From: Gulosibacter chungangensis | GTDB lineage: Bacteria; Actinomycetota; Actinomycetes; Actinomycetales; Microbacteriaceae | Length of the DNA: 64,000 bases | Direction of reading: 5' to 3' | Assembly: GCF_008831155.1 (NCBI RefSeq) | Contig: NZ_WBKB01000003.1 | Location: forward strand, 1-64,000 | Part shown: positions 7,121 through 14,924 of the stretch, one piece after another | Layout of the letters: each line of letters starts with the position of its first letter | Position numbering within the stretch: the first letter of the stretch is position 1 | Translations under genes and position numbers: made by a program | Notes under the pieces: model-generated | Databases searched by the model: none | What the model was told of the DNA's origin: nothing | What the model saw: only the letters and a program-made list of their open reading frames with translations

Positions 7121-7650
7121 CCTCTGGGGAGACCGGCTCCGTGAGCTCTCGTCTGATCATCATTCGCGGGAACTCGGGCAGCGGGAAGTCGCATTTGGCG
7201 CAGGCGATCCGAGCTGCGCGACCTCGCGGCGTGGCGATTATCGGCCATGACGTGCTGCGGCGAGAGATCCTCCACGTTCGCGACCATCCGGGTGCGTTGA
7301 GCGTGCCGTATATCGATCTGTCGGCGCGGTTCGCGCTCGACAACGGTCTCGACGTCGTGATCGAGGGCATTCTGCATTCCGAGATCTATGGCGAGATGCT
7401 CGCTCAGCTGCGAAAAGATCATGCTGGTCTGACTTGCTGCTACTGCTATGAACTCGACCTCGACGAGACGCTCGAACGGCATCGAACGAAGGCATTGGCT
7501 GCGGAGGTGTCGGAGGCCGATGTCGCGTCCTGGTACCGCAGCAAAGACCGGGATGAGTCAGTATTCGATGCCACGGTGAGCGCCGCTGACGCTCTGCAGC
7601 AGGTCCTCGCGGATGCGGGGTGGAGCGAGACGCGCGACATCAGTTCATGA
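7117..7650 (+). CDS. P-loop kinase (AAA_33/zeta-toxin-like)
   Basis: A 177-residue protein. IIIRGNSGSGKSHLAQAI is a Walker A P-loop of the small-molecule kinase class. IGHDVLRREIL follows at the spacing where zeta toxins and chloramphenicol phosphotransferases hold their catalytic aspartate region. VVIEGILHSEIYGEML is a Walker B-like strand, and RHRTKALAAEV with WYRSKDR may form the lid. The ATG overlaps the HigA stop (ATGA), so it is the third gene of the higBA operon. The substrate is unknown. It could be a second toxin, a modifier of the pair, or a kinase that arrived independently. Confidence 0.7.
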   Translation: MTSGETGSVSSRLIIIRGNSGSGKSHLAQAIRAARPRGVAIIGHDVLRREILHVRDHPGALSVPYIDLSARFALDNGLDVVIEGILHSEIYGEMLAQLRKDHAGLTCCYCYELDLDETLERHRTKALAAEVSEADVASWYRSKDRDESVFDATVSAADALQQVLADAGWSETRDISS

Positions 7651-7707
7651 CTGGCCCTCGTGATATCCATCGCTGACATGGTGCGTTCGGGCCGAACTTC
7701 ATCAGAG

Positions 7708-7752
7708 GTTGCTCTGTGCCGGAATGCCGTCGAGTTCCGCTTTAACGTCTAG
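7708..7752 (+). repeat. Interspersed palindromic repeat, family A, copy 7
   Basis: GTTGCTCTGTGCCGGAATGC, then CGTCGAGTTCCGC and TTTAACGTCTAG. The right half is strongly conserved. It closes the higBA-kinase operon. Confidence 0.65.
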
Positions 7753-7902
7753 TAAGCAAATCTGAACTGGGGTTTTGGCCTCGCTCCGACCGGGTAAGCC
7801 TGCTGGGGCGTTCCAGTCGGTCACGCGTTGCTCTGTGTTTGTCTCTGCCGGGTCAACATTGTGATCTGCTCGCGGCTCAGTGCATCACTCGCGCGGGAGT
7901 TA

Positions 7903-8118
7903 TCAGGTCTGCTTGTGTTTCCTGCTCTCCACCACCTGGATCCGCCGGGACCTGAGGGTCGCAATGACCTCGGCAAACGGCTTCTGGTACTCGGCGGCGG
8001 GGTAGCGCTGCAGTTTGGTCTGAACGGTGTGCTTGGCATTCGGGTGCGCGAGCAGCAGCACGCTGACGAGCAGGAGGATTGTGCTCCGCCGGATTCTCGG
8101 TCGATGGAATTCGCGCAT
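7903..8118 (-). CDS. Small single-pass membrane or secreted protein, uncertain
   Basis: A 71-residue minus-strand frame. A basic N-terminus (MREFHRPRIRRS) is followed by a hydrophobic segment TILLLVSVLLLAHP, as in a signal anchor, then a charged soluble tail. No family recognised. The ATG at 8118 is preferred to the one at 8136 because the charged-then-hydrophobic pattern starts there; no clear ribosome binding site. Family B copy 2 lies just upstream. It may be a remnant of a longer gene. Confidence 0.35.
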   Translation of the reverse strand: MREFHRPRIRRSTILLLVSVLLLAHPNAKHTVQTKLQRYPAAEYQKPFAEVIATLRSRRIQVVESRKHKQT

Positions 8119-8420
8119 ACTGGTGAAGCTTTGCACTGCATACCTTCGGTCGGTTCGATGAATGATCTATTTTACGGAGCTTCTCCGGGCCTGTGCGTGC
8201 CCGCATGTGAACGCGCGGCGATGACTCAGTGGCGGTGGTGGTCCGGTGCCGACCTGAGGTCCAATGCCATAACCGTTTTGCCTGAGGATCTCCCTGCGCT
8301 CGTCGATCGAGCGGCAGAGCTGGTCTAGCCCGTTCTGAGACTACTGCGGACGGTAGTGCGGCACCGCTTCTGGAAGCGAGAAAAATAGAGTCCTCATATC
8401 AAGGTGGTATCTGCGGCTAG
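8119..8420. other. Gap with a family B repeat
   Basis: Holds family B copy 2. A short open stretch ATG 8221 to the stop at 8328 (about 35 codons) has a protein-like end (LPALVDRAAELV) and may be a gene fragment, but it is too short to support. Confidence 0.35.
8140..8190 (+). repeat. Interspersed repeat, family B, copy 2
   Basis: ATACCTTCGGTCGGTTCGAT, then ATC, ATTTTACG and CCGGGC, matching 2792-2843 with a few substitutions and one-base gaps. Same orientation as copy 1. Confidence 0.6.
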
Positions 8421-8942
8421 GTGGTCGAATTTAGACTCGTTGTCTGGCGGTCAACAGTAGTGAATGGCGGTAATCGAGTGGTTTCGAATCGGTCGGGGCG
8501 TATTCAGCTCCCACTTGCTAGGAAGCATTGGGCGATAATTGCTGCCGCGGCGATGCTGGTGGTCGGTGGGTGCGCGATGTACCTGTCGTGGGGTGCGTGG
8601 GGTGTGTTCGCAACCTGTAGTGCTGTGACGCTGGTGGGCTCAATCGCTTCGGCGCTGCTGCTTCTGCCGCGGTCTGCGGTGACGCGAATGTTGGTCATGC
8701 AAGTGGCATCTTGTGCGCTCTGGTTCATGCTCATCGGATGGGGGCTGGTCGCACTGCTCTACCCCGAATACACAGTCGGGTGGAGATTCCCGACTAAAGG
8801 TGGCAGCGGTGGCATGCGCATAGAGGATGAGGACGACGCTCTATGGGTGGGCTGGTCCGTGCTCAGCATGGGGGTTGCCTGTGCTGTTCTGATCATCACG
8901 GTCGAGAGGCTCCCTCGCATACGTAAAGCACGAATGAAGTGA
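8421..8942 (+). CDS. Four-helix membrane protein of unknown function
   Basis: Up to 173 residues with hydrophobic segments near 37-55, 58-80, 87-113 and 143-163, and a soluble loop GGSGGMRIEDEDDALW before the last helix. No family recognised. The first ~25 residues look non-conserved, and a GTG near 8480 (VSNRSGR) could be the real start. A fragment related to its loop occurs at about 10977-11040, so a paralogue once existed nearby. Followed by a family A repeat 41 nt after the stop. Confidence 0.5.
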   Translation: MVEFRLVVWRSTVVNGGNRVVSNRSGRIQLPLARKHWAIIAAAAMLVVGGCAMYLSWGAWGVFATCSAVTLVGSIASALLLLPRSAVTRMLVMQVASCALWFMLIGWGLVALLYPEYTVGWRFPTKGGSGGMRIEDEDDALWVGWSVLSMGVACAVLIITVERLPRIRKARMK

Positions 8943-8983
8943 CTTCGAGGATCTCGCGGTATGGTTCCTGCTGTTCGCCAGAG

Positions 8984-9029
8984 GTTATTCGGCAACGTAA
9001 CGCGGTCGAGTTCCACTTCCAAGTGTAGT
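8984..9029 (+). repeat. Interspersed palindromic repeat, family A, copy 8
   Basis: GTTATTCGGCAACGTAACGC, then GGTCGAGTTCCA and CCAAGTGTAG. The right end is more diverged. It is the last copy seen in the window, marking the end of the array-like region. Confidence 0.6.
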
Positions 9030-9229
9030 CGCGTTCAGCTCCGGTGAGCTGGGTCGTCATATGTGGGCGGCTCTCGTTGGTCACGCTGTATCTTCGTCTT
9101 CGAGAGACCGGGCGTGGCTGCTTTGGAAAGTCTGATCAAGTGTGAGGCTCGTGCAGTGCGGGATCTCAGGAGGTACGGAGAAGGCGTCACGGTGCGGCTG
9201 GGGAATCGTGCATCGGTAGGCTGAAGTCT

Positions 9230-9991
9230 GTGGCAGAGAACGGATCGGATCTACTCGTTGAAACTCGAGGAGAGGGTTCGTCGACGATTCTCCTGCTCCA
9301 CGGTGGCGGTGTCGCGGGGTGGATGTGGGAGCCACTTGCTTCGCGCATTGAGTCGTCGTATCGGTTGGTTATTCCAGACCTTCCCGGTCATGATCGCAGT
9401 CAAGGTGCGGCCTACCGTTCCCATGACGCGACAATCGAGATCCTCGCTACAGTGATCGAGAAAGATGCTTCGACACCAGTAACTGTTGTGGGTTTCTCGC
9501 TCGGAGCGCAGCTCGCCGTGCTTCTGGCGGCACGCTATCCGCGCTTGGTCCAAGATGTCGTAATTATTAGCGCCCAGGCAAAGCCAACTCCGTGTCCGGG
9601 CGCGACGCTCGCTTTACTTCGCATGGCTGCTCCGCTGGCGAGAAATGAGAAATTCGCGCGGCTGCAAGCTAAAGAGCTATTTGTGCCTAACGAGCTCATG
9701 GACGACTACTTGCGCACCTCTAGGAGTATTAACGCACATACGTTAGTGGCGGCCGTGGGGGAGAACCTGAAGTTCACGGTCCCCCCGGGGTGGTCAGCAT
9801 TCCCCGGTCGTTCACTCGTCATGGTGGGGGAGCGTGAGCGTGTGCTGATGAGGAAGTCCGCACAGCTCTTAGCGGAGGCTCACAGCAGAAGCGAGATTGT
9901 CGTTGTTGAATCCTGTGGGCATGGCATCCCATTTCAGCAGCCCGAAAGACTTGCTGTTCGACTCCAAGAATGGCTGCGCGGGGCGGGTTAG
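9230..9991 (+). CDS. Alpha/beta hydrolase
   Basis: A 253-residue hydrolase. TILLLHGGGVAGWMWEPL carries the oxyanion HGGG loop, VVGFSLGAQLAVLLAARYP is the nucleophile elbow (Ser in GFSLG), and ESCGHGIPFQQPERL holds the catalytic His. The acid is probably in VMVGERERV. The usual cytosolic esterase or haloperoxidase-like fold; substrate unknown. GTG start with TAGGCT ending 7 nt upstream, so probably leaderless. It lies at the border between the repeat array and the iron-uptake genes, and could contribute to siderophore hydrolysis, but nothing in the sequence proves this. Confidence 0.8.
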   Translation: MAENGSDLLVETRGEGSSTILLLHGGGVAGWMWEPLASRIESSYRLVIPDLPGHDRSQGAAYRSHDATIEILATVIEKDASTPVTVVGFSLGAQLAVLLAARYPRLVQDVVIISAQAKPTPCPGATLALLRMAAPLARNEKFARLQAKELFVPNELMDDYLRTSRSINAHTLVAAVGENLKFTVPPGWSAFPGRSLVMVGERERVLMRKSAQLLAEAHSRSEIVVVESCGHGIPFQQPERLAVRLQEWLRGAG

Positions 9992-10120
9992 CTCTGCATC
10001 TTTTTCGATTGGACATGCTTCCCAAGGACGATGGTAAGAACCGCGATGACGTGGTCGAGGTTCGCTGCGATAACTGGCTGACTGGCGGGAATCCCTGTCA
10101 CTCGTTCGAGTCAAGTGAAA

Positions 10121-10139
10121 TTAGGGTAGCCTTACCTTC
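10121..10139 (+). promoter_or_regulatory. Iron box (DtxR/IdeR operator) over the -10
   Basis: TTAGGGTAGCCTTACCTTC matches the 19-bp DtxR/IdeR consensus at 14 of 19 positions. It contains the -10 hexamer TAGCCT (10127-10132), which ends 7 nt before the GTG of the next gene. Confidence 0.7.
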
Positions 10140-10961
10140 GTGGGTAGGAAAAAGAATACACCGTCCGACCGCCGATTCTTGATGACGAATGTCGTTCGAA
10201 AGGAACGCATCAGTCCCAGTATCGTGCGGTTGACGCTCGCTGGTCTCGAGGGACTCGAAGTCCGCGGAGCTGACCACTGGTGCAGGCTCTTCTTCGCGCG
10301 GGACGGGCAGGACGTGCTGGAACTTCCCACCAGCACTACGGAGATTGGCTGGTACCTGCAGTACCTCGCGACCCCGAAGACACGACGACCGTGGGTGCGT
10401 GCGTACACAGTGCGGAATGCACGGCCTGATGTGGGGGAGGTGGACATCGACTTCGTCATCCACGGCGAACACGATGGGAGCATCGGGCCCGCCGCACGAT
10501 TCGCGCTCGATGCCAGAGTCGGCGACCGGGCCGGATTTCTCGACCAGGGGCTGGCCTTCACTCCCGACCACCCTCACGACTGGACGCTGTTGGTCGGTGA
10601 AGAGACGGCGCTGCCCGCGATCGCCGGCATCTGCCGCGCGCTGCCACGCGACGCACGAGGCGTCTCGATCATCGAAGTTCCCACCGCCGGTGATCGCCAG
10701 GAGCTCTCGGCGCCCACTGGGATGGACATCACCTGGGTCCATCGCGACGAGTCGCCACAGGCTCCTGATCGGCCGGGAGAACTCGCCCTTCATGCGCTCA
10801 GAGCTGCCACGCTGCCAGAAGGGGCGGTGCATGCGCACGTCATCGGCGAGTCCGCGCTGGTTACCGGAGCAAGGCGGCACCTCGTCCAGGAGCGAGAGGT
10901 GCCGAAGCGCAACGTGGACTTCGTCGGCTACTGGCGGTACGGGCGCTCCGCGGCCAACTGA
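10140..10961 (+). CDS. Siderophore-interacting protein (FAD/NAD(P)H ferric-siderophore reductase)
   Basis: A 273-residue flavoprotein of the ViuB/SIP family. RKERISPSIVRLTLAGLEGL opens the FAD-binding barrel, RPWVRAYTVRN is the RxYT flavin-binding motif, VDIDFVIHGEHDGSIGPAARF follows as expected, and the C-terminal half (LLVGEETALPAIAGI, then VIGESALVTGARRHL and GYWRYG) is the NAD(P)H domain. It reduces ferric siderophore in the cytoplasm to release iron. The GTG at 10140 fits a leaderless transcript from TAGCCT inside the iron box; ATG 10182 is the alternative. Expected to be induced under iron limitation. Confidence 0.9.
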   Translation: MGRKKNTPSDRRFLMTNVVRKERISPSIVRLTLAGLEGLEVRGADHWCRLFFARDGQDVLELPTSTTEIGWYLQYLATPKTRRPWVRAYTVRNARPDVGEVDIDFVIHGEHDGSIGPAARFALDARVGDRAGFLDQGLAFTPDHPHDWTLLVGEETALPAIAGICRALPRDARGVSIIEVPTAGDRQELSAPTGMDITWVHRDESPQAPDRPGELALHALRAATLPEGAVHAHVIGESALVTGARRHLVQEREVPKRNVDFVGYWRYGRSAAN

Positions 10962-10976
10962 GCTCCCACGACAATC

Positions 10977-11040
10977 TGCCATTCCTGAGTCCCGGTAAGG
11001 GCGGCGGTGGCATGCGCGTGGAAGATGAAGATGACGCACT
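10977..11040 (+). pseudogene. Relic fragment of a membrane-protein gene
   Basis: In frame this reads LPFLSPGKGGGGMRVEDEDDAL, strongly like the loop FPTKGGSGGMRIEDEDDAL of the protein encoded at 8421-8942. Nothing before or after it continues the homology. It ends at the 3' end of the convergent esterase gene, so it looks like a scar of recombination. Confidence 0.55.
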
Positions 11041-12200
11041 AAGCGGAGACCGGAAGCACCTCGGCCAGGGCCGTGACCAGTTCAGCGCGCCACGCTGGCC
11101 AGTCATGCCCACCGGTAAACACAGTGCGCCGAACCTTCCGGCCCTGGAGCCGAAGGTCTGAGTCCAGCGTTTGCTCCAGATTATGAGTCGCGTCGATCAT
11201 GTGTCCCTCATGCACACCCGCTTGAAGTTGGATCGAGGTCCAGCCTGCTGCGGAAAGCAGAGGCTCTGCGACATCGAACCGCCAAAGAGAGGGGGATTGT
11301 GCAATCGCACGGCCGACCTCGCCATCGCTGAGCGCCAGGGTCCACAGAGCGGCGATTCCGCCGAGGCTCTGGCCAGCAACGATCGTGTCGCTTCCCTCGC
11401 GTGTGACGTTCCACTGTGCACGTATTTGGGGAAGGAGCTCATCAAGGAGTACATCCACCTGCCCGCCTGGAACCCCGAGCTGTTCGCCCCGATCGCGCGG
11501 ATCGCCCACGTCAAGGAGAGCGAGGTGCACTGGCGGCAGCACACCTACCTCGACCGCCTGGTCCAGTATCCGCGGCAAACCCATCTCTTTCCACCGTCTG
11601 CCATCGAACAAAATAATGAAGGGCGTCGCAGGACAGTGAACCGCAGGTGCCTGCACCCACGCACCTGCGCCACCACTCAGCGGAAGATGATCCAAGCGAG
11701 AACTCGGTGAAGTTTCTTCGGACAACGGCTTCTGCCTGGGAGTTGGATCCCAAAGCTCCTGTGAAGCCTTAGGTCCGTGCGCGATTGAGACGGGCCTGCC
11801 ATTCGGGTCGACCGTGTTTTCTGTTGCTCGGGGGTCTGGTGAACCTGCCTCTCGCGCCGCCACGATCACCTCGCGCCGGCCCTCCGCAATCCGCCACGGT
11901 GGGCGCTCATCGTGTTCCCAGATGGCGATGCGGTAGGAAGCTCGCAACGATGCCGGGAATCGGAGACAGATGGTCCAGAACCCGGAATCGGTCAGCGGGG
12001 TTAGCTCAGCGGTTTCGATCGCGTTGTGGTCGAAAACGGGATTGAGCCACAGCAGAACTGCTCTGGCCTGTGGAGCTTGCACCAACCACGTCCAGAGGCA
12101 GGTGTCCGTGTCGTTGCCCAGGACACTGAAGGAAGGGTTCGGCTGGCTCAACGCCTCGCGAACTACGAGTGCTCGATTATCCGCCGCTGCGCTCCTTGCG
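11039..12200 (-). CDS. Fes-like ferric-siderophore esterase, 5' truncated
   Basis: Homology to enterochelin-esterase proteins begins near position 12190 (ALVVREALSQPNPSFSVLG, then CLWTWLVQ and LRASYRIAIWEHDE of the N-terminal lobe). It continues through the catalytic domain: FIILFDGRRW, GQSLGGIAALWTLAL (Ser nucleophile) and TGGHDWPAWR (His). It cleaves ferric-siderophore backbones to release iron. The frame stays open up to 12502, but the extra ~100 residues run antisense to a permease fragment and look like noise; no start codon with a ribosome binding site is seen near 12200. About 20-40 N-terminal residues are therefore probably lost. Position 12200 is an approximate homology limit, not a start codon. 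Confidence 0.65.
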
Positions 12201-12578
12201 CCGGCCTTGAAGCGACTTGAACTGGGTGAGGATGCAGCCGTCACCCTGGGTACTCGACCGACCCCGGTCAGGCTGGCGCTGATCATCGTCGGCGTGGCCA
12301 CCACGGCACTCGTCACAGCAGCGGCCGGACCTATCGGCTTCATCGCTCTCGCGGCCCCACAACTCGTTCGTCGGATCGCCCGCACCCCCGGGGTCTCGCT
12401 GCTAGCGTCCGCCGCCATGGGAGCTTTTCTGCTGGCGAGCGCACACCTTGTGTCGCTCTTCATCGCCCAGGTGTATCGCCCAGTACCCGTGGGTCTCATC
12501 ACCGTCTGCGTCGGTGGAACCTACCTCATCTGGCTGCTGATGCGTGAGACCCACAAACGCTACGGAGGCGACAGGTGA
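12200..12578 (+). pseudogene. FecCD-family iron-siderophore permease, C-terminal fragment
   Basis: Residues KRLELGEDAAVTLGTR, then AAAGPIGFIALAAPQLVRRI, MGAFLLASAHLVSLF and PVPVGLITVCVGGTYLIWLL follow the last third of FecCD/BtuC permeases, including the GPIGFxxLxxPxxxR motif and the PVGxxT segment near the C-terminus. The family has about 330 residues; only about 125 remain. Upstream of about 12195 the frame runs antisense to the esterase and shows no homology. The 3' end overlaps the ATPase start by GTGA, an intact operon junction. Probably non-functional. Confidence 0.75.
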
Positions 12579-13459
12579 GTCTTTCGGCAGACCATTGTAG
12601 TCAGGAAGGCAACGGAATGGTCCATGACCTAAATGGATTCGACGGCGTTAAAGCGGGCGGGCAGGCACGCCTTCGGGTCGAGAATGCGACGATCTGTTAC
12701 GAGAAACGCACGATCTCGGAGGCCCTGAGCGTCGAGATCCGCGATGGTACTTTCACCGCGATCATCGGGCCGAACGGCTGCGGGAAGTCCACGTTGCTGC
12801 GTTCGCTCGCACGAGTGCTCAGGCCGTCCGTCGGAGAAGTGGTGCTTGACGGGAAGGATATTTCTTCCTACCGGTCCAAAGAGGTCGCTCGTCGGCTCGG
12901 GTTGCTCCCTCAGAGCTCGCTGGCACCCGACGGGATTCGTGTCGCAGATCTCGTGGCGCGTGGCCGGGCTCCGTACCAATCTCTCTTTCAGCAATGGCGA
13001 AAGAGTGATGAGGACGCTGTGTCTGTTGCATTAGAGGCCACCGGTCTCAAGAGCCTTTCAGACCGTCTTGTCGATGAGCTATCCGGCGGGCAGCGTCAGC
13101 GCGTGTGGGTCGCCATGCTCCTTGCGCAAGACACGCCCATCATGCTCCTGGACGAACCCACTACGTTTCTCGACATCGCGCATCAGTATGAGCTGATGGA
13201 GTTGTTCCGTGACTTCCATGACCGTGGGAAAACGATCGTTGCGGTTCTGCATGATCTGAACCAAGCCGCCCGCTATGCCGATCAGCTGATCGTGATGCGT
13301 GAGGGAGAGGTCGTTACCTCTGGGGAACCCGCTGATGTCATTACTCCAGATCTGATGGAAAGAGTCTTCGGACTACGCTGCCTGGTCATACCTGATCCGG
13401 TCACTCATACCCCGTCCGTCGTCCCGCTCGATCCGCGCAATCCACGATCACCCGGCTAG
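12575..13459 (+). CDS. FecE-type iron-siderophore ABC transporter ATPase
   Basis: A 294-residue ATPase. Walker A GPNGCGKSTLLRSL, Q-loop LGLLPQSS, signature LSGGQRQRVWVAML, Walker B PIMLLDEPT with the following D-loop (TFLDIAHQ), and switch VLHDLNQAARYAD are all intact, in the order of FecE/FepC proteins. It energises import of ferric siderophores together with a FecCD permease. GTG at 12575 overlaps the permease stop; ATG 12617 is an alternative closer to the conserved region. The partner permease is truncated here, so the protein may be idle or serve another permease. Confidence 0.88.
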   Translation: MSLSADHCSQEGNGMVHDLNGFDGVKAGGQARLRVENATICYEKRTISEALSVEIRDGTFTAIIGPNGCGKSTLLRSLARVLRPSVGEVVLDGKDISSYRSKEVARRLGLLPQSSLAPDGIRVADLVARGRAPYQSLFQQWRKSDEDAVSVALEATGLKSLSDRLVDELSGGQRQRVWVAMLLAQDTPIMLLDEPTTFLDIAHQYELMELFRDFHDRGKTIVAVLHDLNQAARYADQLIVMREGEVVTSGEPADVITPDLMERVFGLRCLVIPDPVTHTPSVVPLDPRNPRSPG

Positions 13460-13494
13460 TAGTCTGATTGTTTGGAGTATCGTAATATTGGAGA

Positions 13495-14034
13495 GTGGCT
13501 ACTAATCTGCGGGACCTCGAACTAAAGCTCTCTGAGCTGACAAAGAGGGTAGAACAGCTTGAATCTGAACAGGGTGGCAAGCATCCGGCCTCAGCATCCG
13601 TTCCCGTATCTGAAGAAGAGCAGTTCTGGGCATTGCACGGGTTGCAGGCCCGGCTTGCTGACCATCCACGCACGGCCGGTGGTGCGGTCATGATTGTTGG
13701 CAGCGCCATCTTGCCAGACGGGACGCCAGTTGCCTGGCAGCCAAGCGCTGGGAGTGACGGTCTTCTCGAAACAGACTGGTCAGACTTGGCCGGGACACTT
13801 AGTGCGCTCGGGCACCCGGGCCGCCTGGAACTTATCCGTCACATTCTTTCTGGAGTACATGGCACTGCGGAGCTCGCTGAAATTACGTCGCTTGGAACCA
13901 CGGGAAAACTCCACCACCACCTACGGCAGCTTGTGGCAGCTGGATGGGTGCGGCAGAGTGGCCGTGGCAGCTATGAGGTTCCTGCGGCCCGCGTAGTCCC
14001 ACTGCTTGCTTGCCTGACGGGAGCGGAGCGGTGA
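13495..14034 (+). CDS. ArsR-like winged-helix regulator with an N-terminal coiled coil
   Basis: A 179-residue regulator. Residues 2-30 form a leucine-heptad coiled coil (LRDLELKLSELTKRVEQLESE). Residues from about 100 hold a winged helix: LGHPGRLELIRHILSG, GTAELAEITSLGTTGKLHHHLRQLVAAGWV, RQSGRGSYEVP. This is an ArsR-type DNA-binding domain without visible metal-binding cysteines. The GTG start has TAATAT ending 6 nt upstream, so it may be leaderless. Its stop overlaps the next start (GTGA), making a three-gene operon with a peptidase and a DUF2207-like membrane protein, which it probably regulates. Confidence 0.75.
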   Translation: MATNLRDLELKLSELTKRVEQLESEQGGKHPASASVPVSEEEQFWALHGLQARLADHPRTAGGAVMIVGSAILPDGTPVAWQPSAGSDGLLETDWSDLAGTLSALGHPGRLELIRHILSGVHGTAELAEITSLGTTGKLHHHLRQLVAAGWVRQSGRGSYEVPAARVVPLLACLTGAER

Positions 14035-14924
14035 AACGCGCAGTACTCGCGATTTACCGCGTGCGGGGACCGTTGTATTTTTTGGCGGCCGGGATTCTCA
14101 TCGGTAACGCATTGTTTGGCCGGTTCCTCACACTGGAAACGGTGGCAACGTATCGGAATGCGCTGGTATGGGCTGCAATGGCACTGGCCGCGCTCTGTGT
14201 GGTGCTGACGTATTCGGGGCCTCGTGTTCTGCCCCAGGTCCTGTCACGCTCGGTGCGCGTCCCAGTGATGGGAAGATGGCAGGCGTTGAACAGCCCGGCG
14301 TCTGCCGTACCGAGCCATGGTGTTCGCGCTTACGGTCAGGCTTACGCGATAGACCTCGTGTATGACGACGTCCATGCGCCTCGTCCCGAGTTTGGTCGGG
14401 CGATGATGAGGGAACCGAACGAGTACCCAGCGTTCGGGCAACCCGTGTACTCCATGATCGAGGGGACGGTGGTGCGTGCTTCCGGTTGGCGGCGGGACCA
14501 CCGCGCCCGATCGAACGCCTGGGGCGTTGCCTACATGATGATTGAAGGCGCCTTTCGGGAGTTGGGCGGTCCAGGGTGTGTGGTCGGTAACCATGTCGTC
14601 ATTCGTGGTGACGAGGGAGTCTATGCAGTGGTCGCTCACCTGAAGCAGGGATCTCTGGCGGTGTCGGTAGGTGATCGCATCGCCGCGGGTGTCCTCGTGG
14701 GCTATTGCGGTAACTCGGGCAACAGCAGCGAACCACACGTGCATGCGCAGCTTATGGATCGCGCGTCGTTCTGGACCGGCCAAGGGGTCCCGATGGTGTT
14801 CGAGAATGTCACAGTCGGTGACGAATCTGCCGCCACGGTGCTTCCTGCGAACGGGGAATACCTCGCCACACAGTCCGATGGAGGGGCCTTCGGGGCTGCC
14901 ATCGGACTGGGCGATACCATGTGA
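14031..14924 (+). CDS. M23 (LytM) family peptidase, membrane-anchored
   Basis: A 297-residue protein. Two hydrophobic segments (about 9-30 and 40-60) anchor it. The peptidase part has SHGVRAYGQAYAIDLVYDD (zinc-ligand His and Asp) and SSEPHVHAQLMD (HxH), separated by GGPGCVVGNHVVIRGDEG and VSVGDRIAAGVLVGYCGNSG, the normal LytM order. M23 enzymes cut peptidoglycan cross-bridges, but members coupled to signalling genes may act as sensors. GTG at 14031 is chosen over the frame start at 14010 because it overlaps the previous stop and follows GGAGCGGAG. Confidence 0.85.
   Translation: MKRAVLAIYRVRGPLYFLAAGILIGNALFGRFLTLETVATYRNALVWAAMALAALCVVLTYSGPRVLPQVLSRSVRVPVMGRWQALNSPASAVPSHGVRAYGQAYAIDLVYDDVHAPRPEFGRAMMREPNEYPAFGQPVYSMIEGTVVRASGWRRDHRARSNAWGVAYMMIEGAFRELGGPGCVVGNHVVIRGDEGVYAVVAHLKQGSLAVSVGDRIAAGVLVGYCGNSGNSSEPHVHAQLMDRASFWTGQGVPMVFENVTVGDESAATVLPANGEYLATQSDGGAFGAAIGLGDTM

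Noticed and set aside
1158-9029. Family A repeats as classical integron attC sites
   Set aside because: The ends read GTTATTC...TTTAAC, opposite to the attC rule (RYYYAAC at the left, GTTRRRY at the right), and no integrase gene is visible. Kept as a cassette-like repeat of unknown type.
12202-12502. The ~100-residue N-terminal extension of the esterase frame
   Set aside because: It is antisense to the permease fragment and lacks esterase homology; the true N-terminus appears to be lost.
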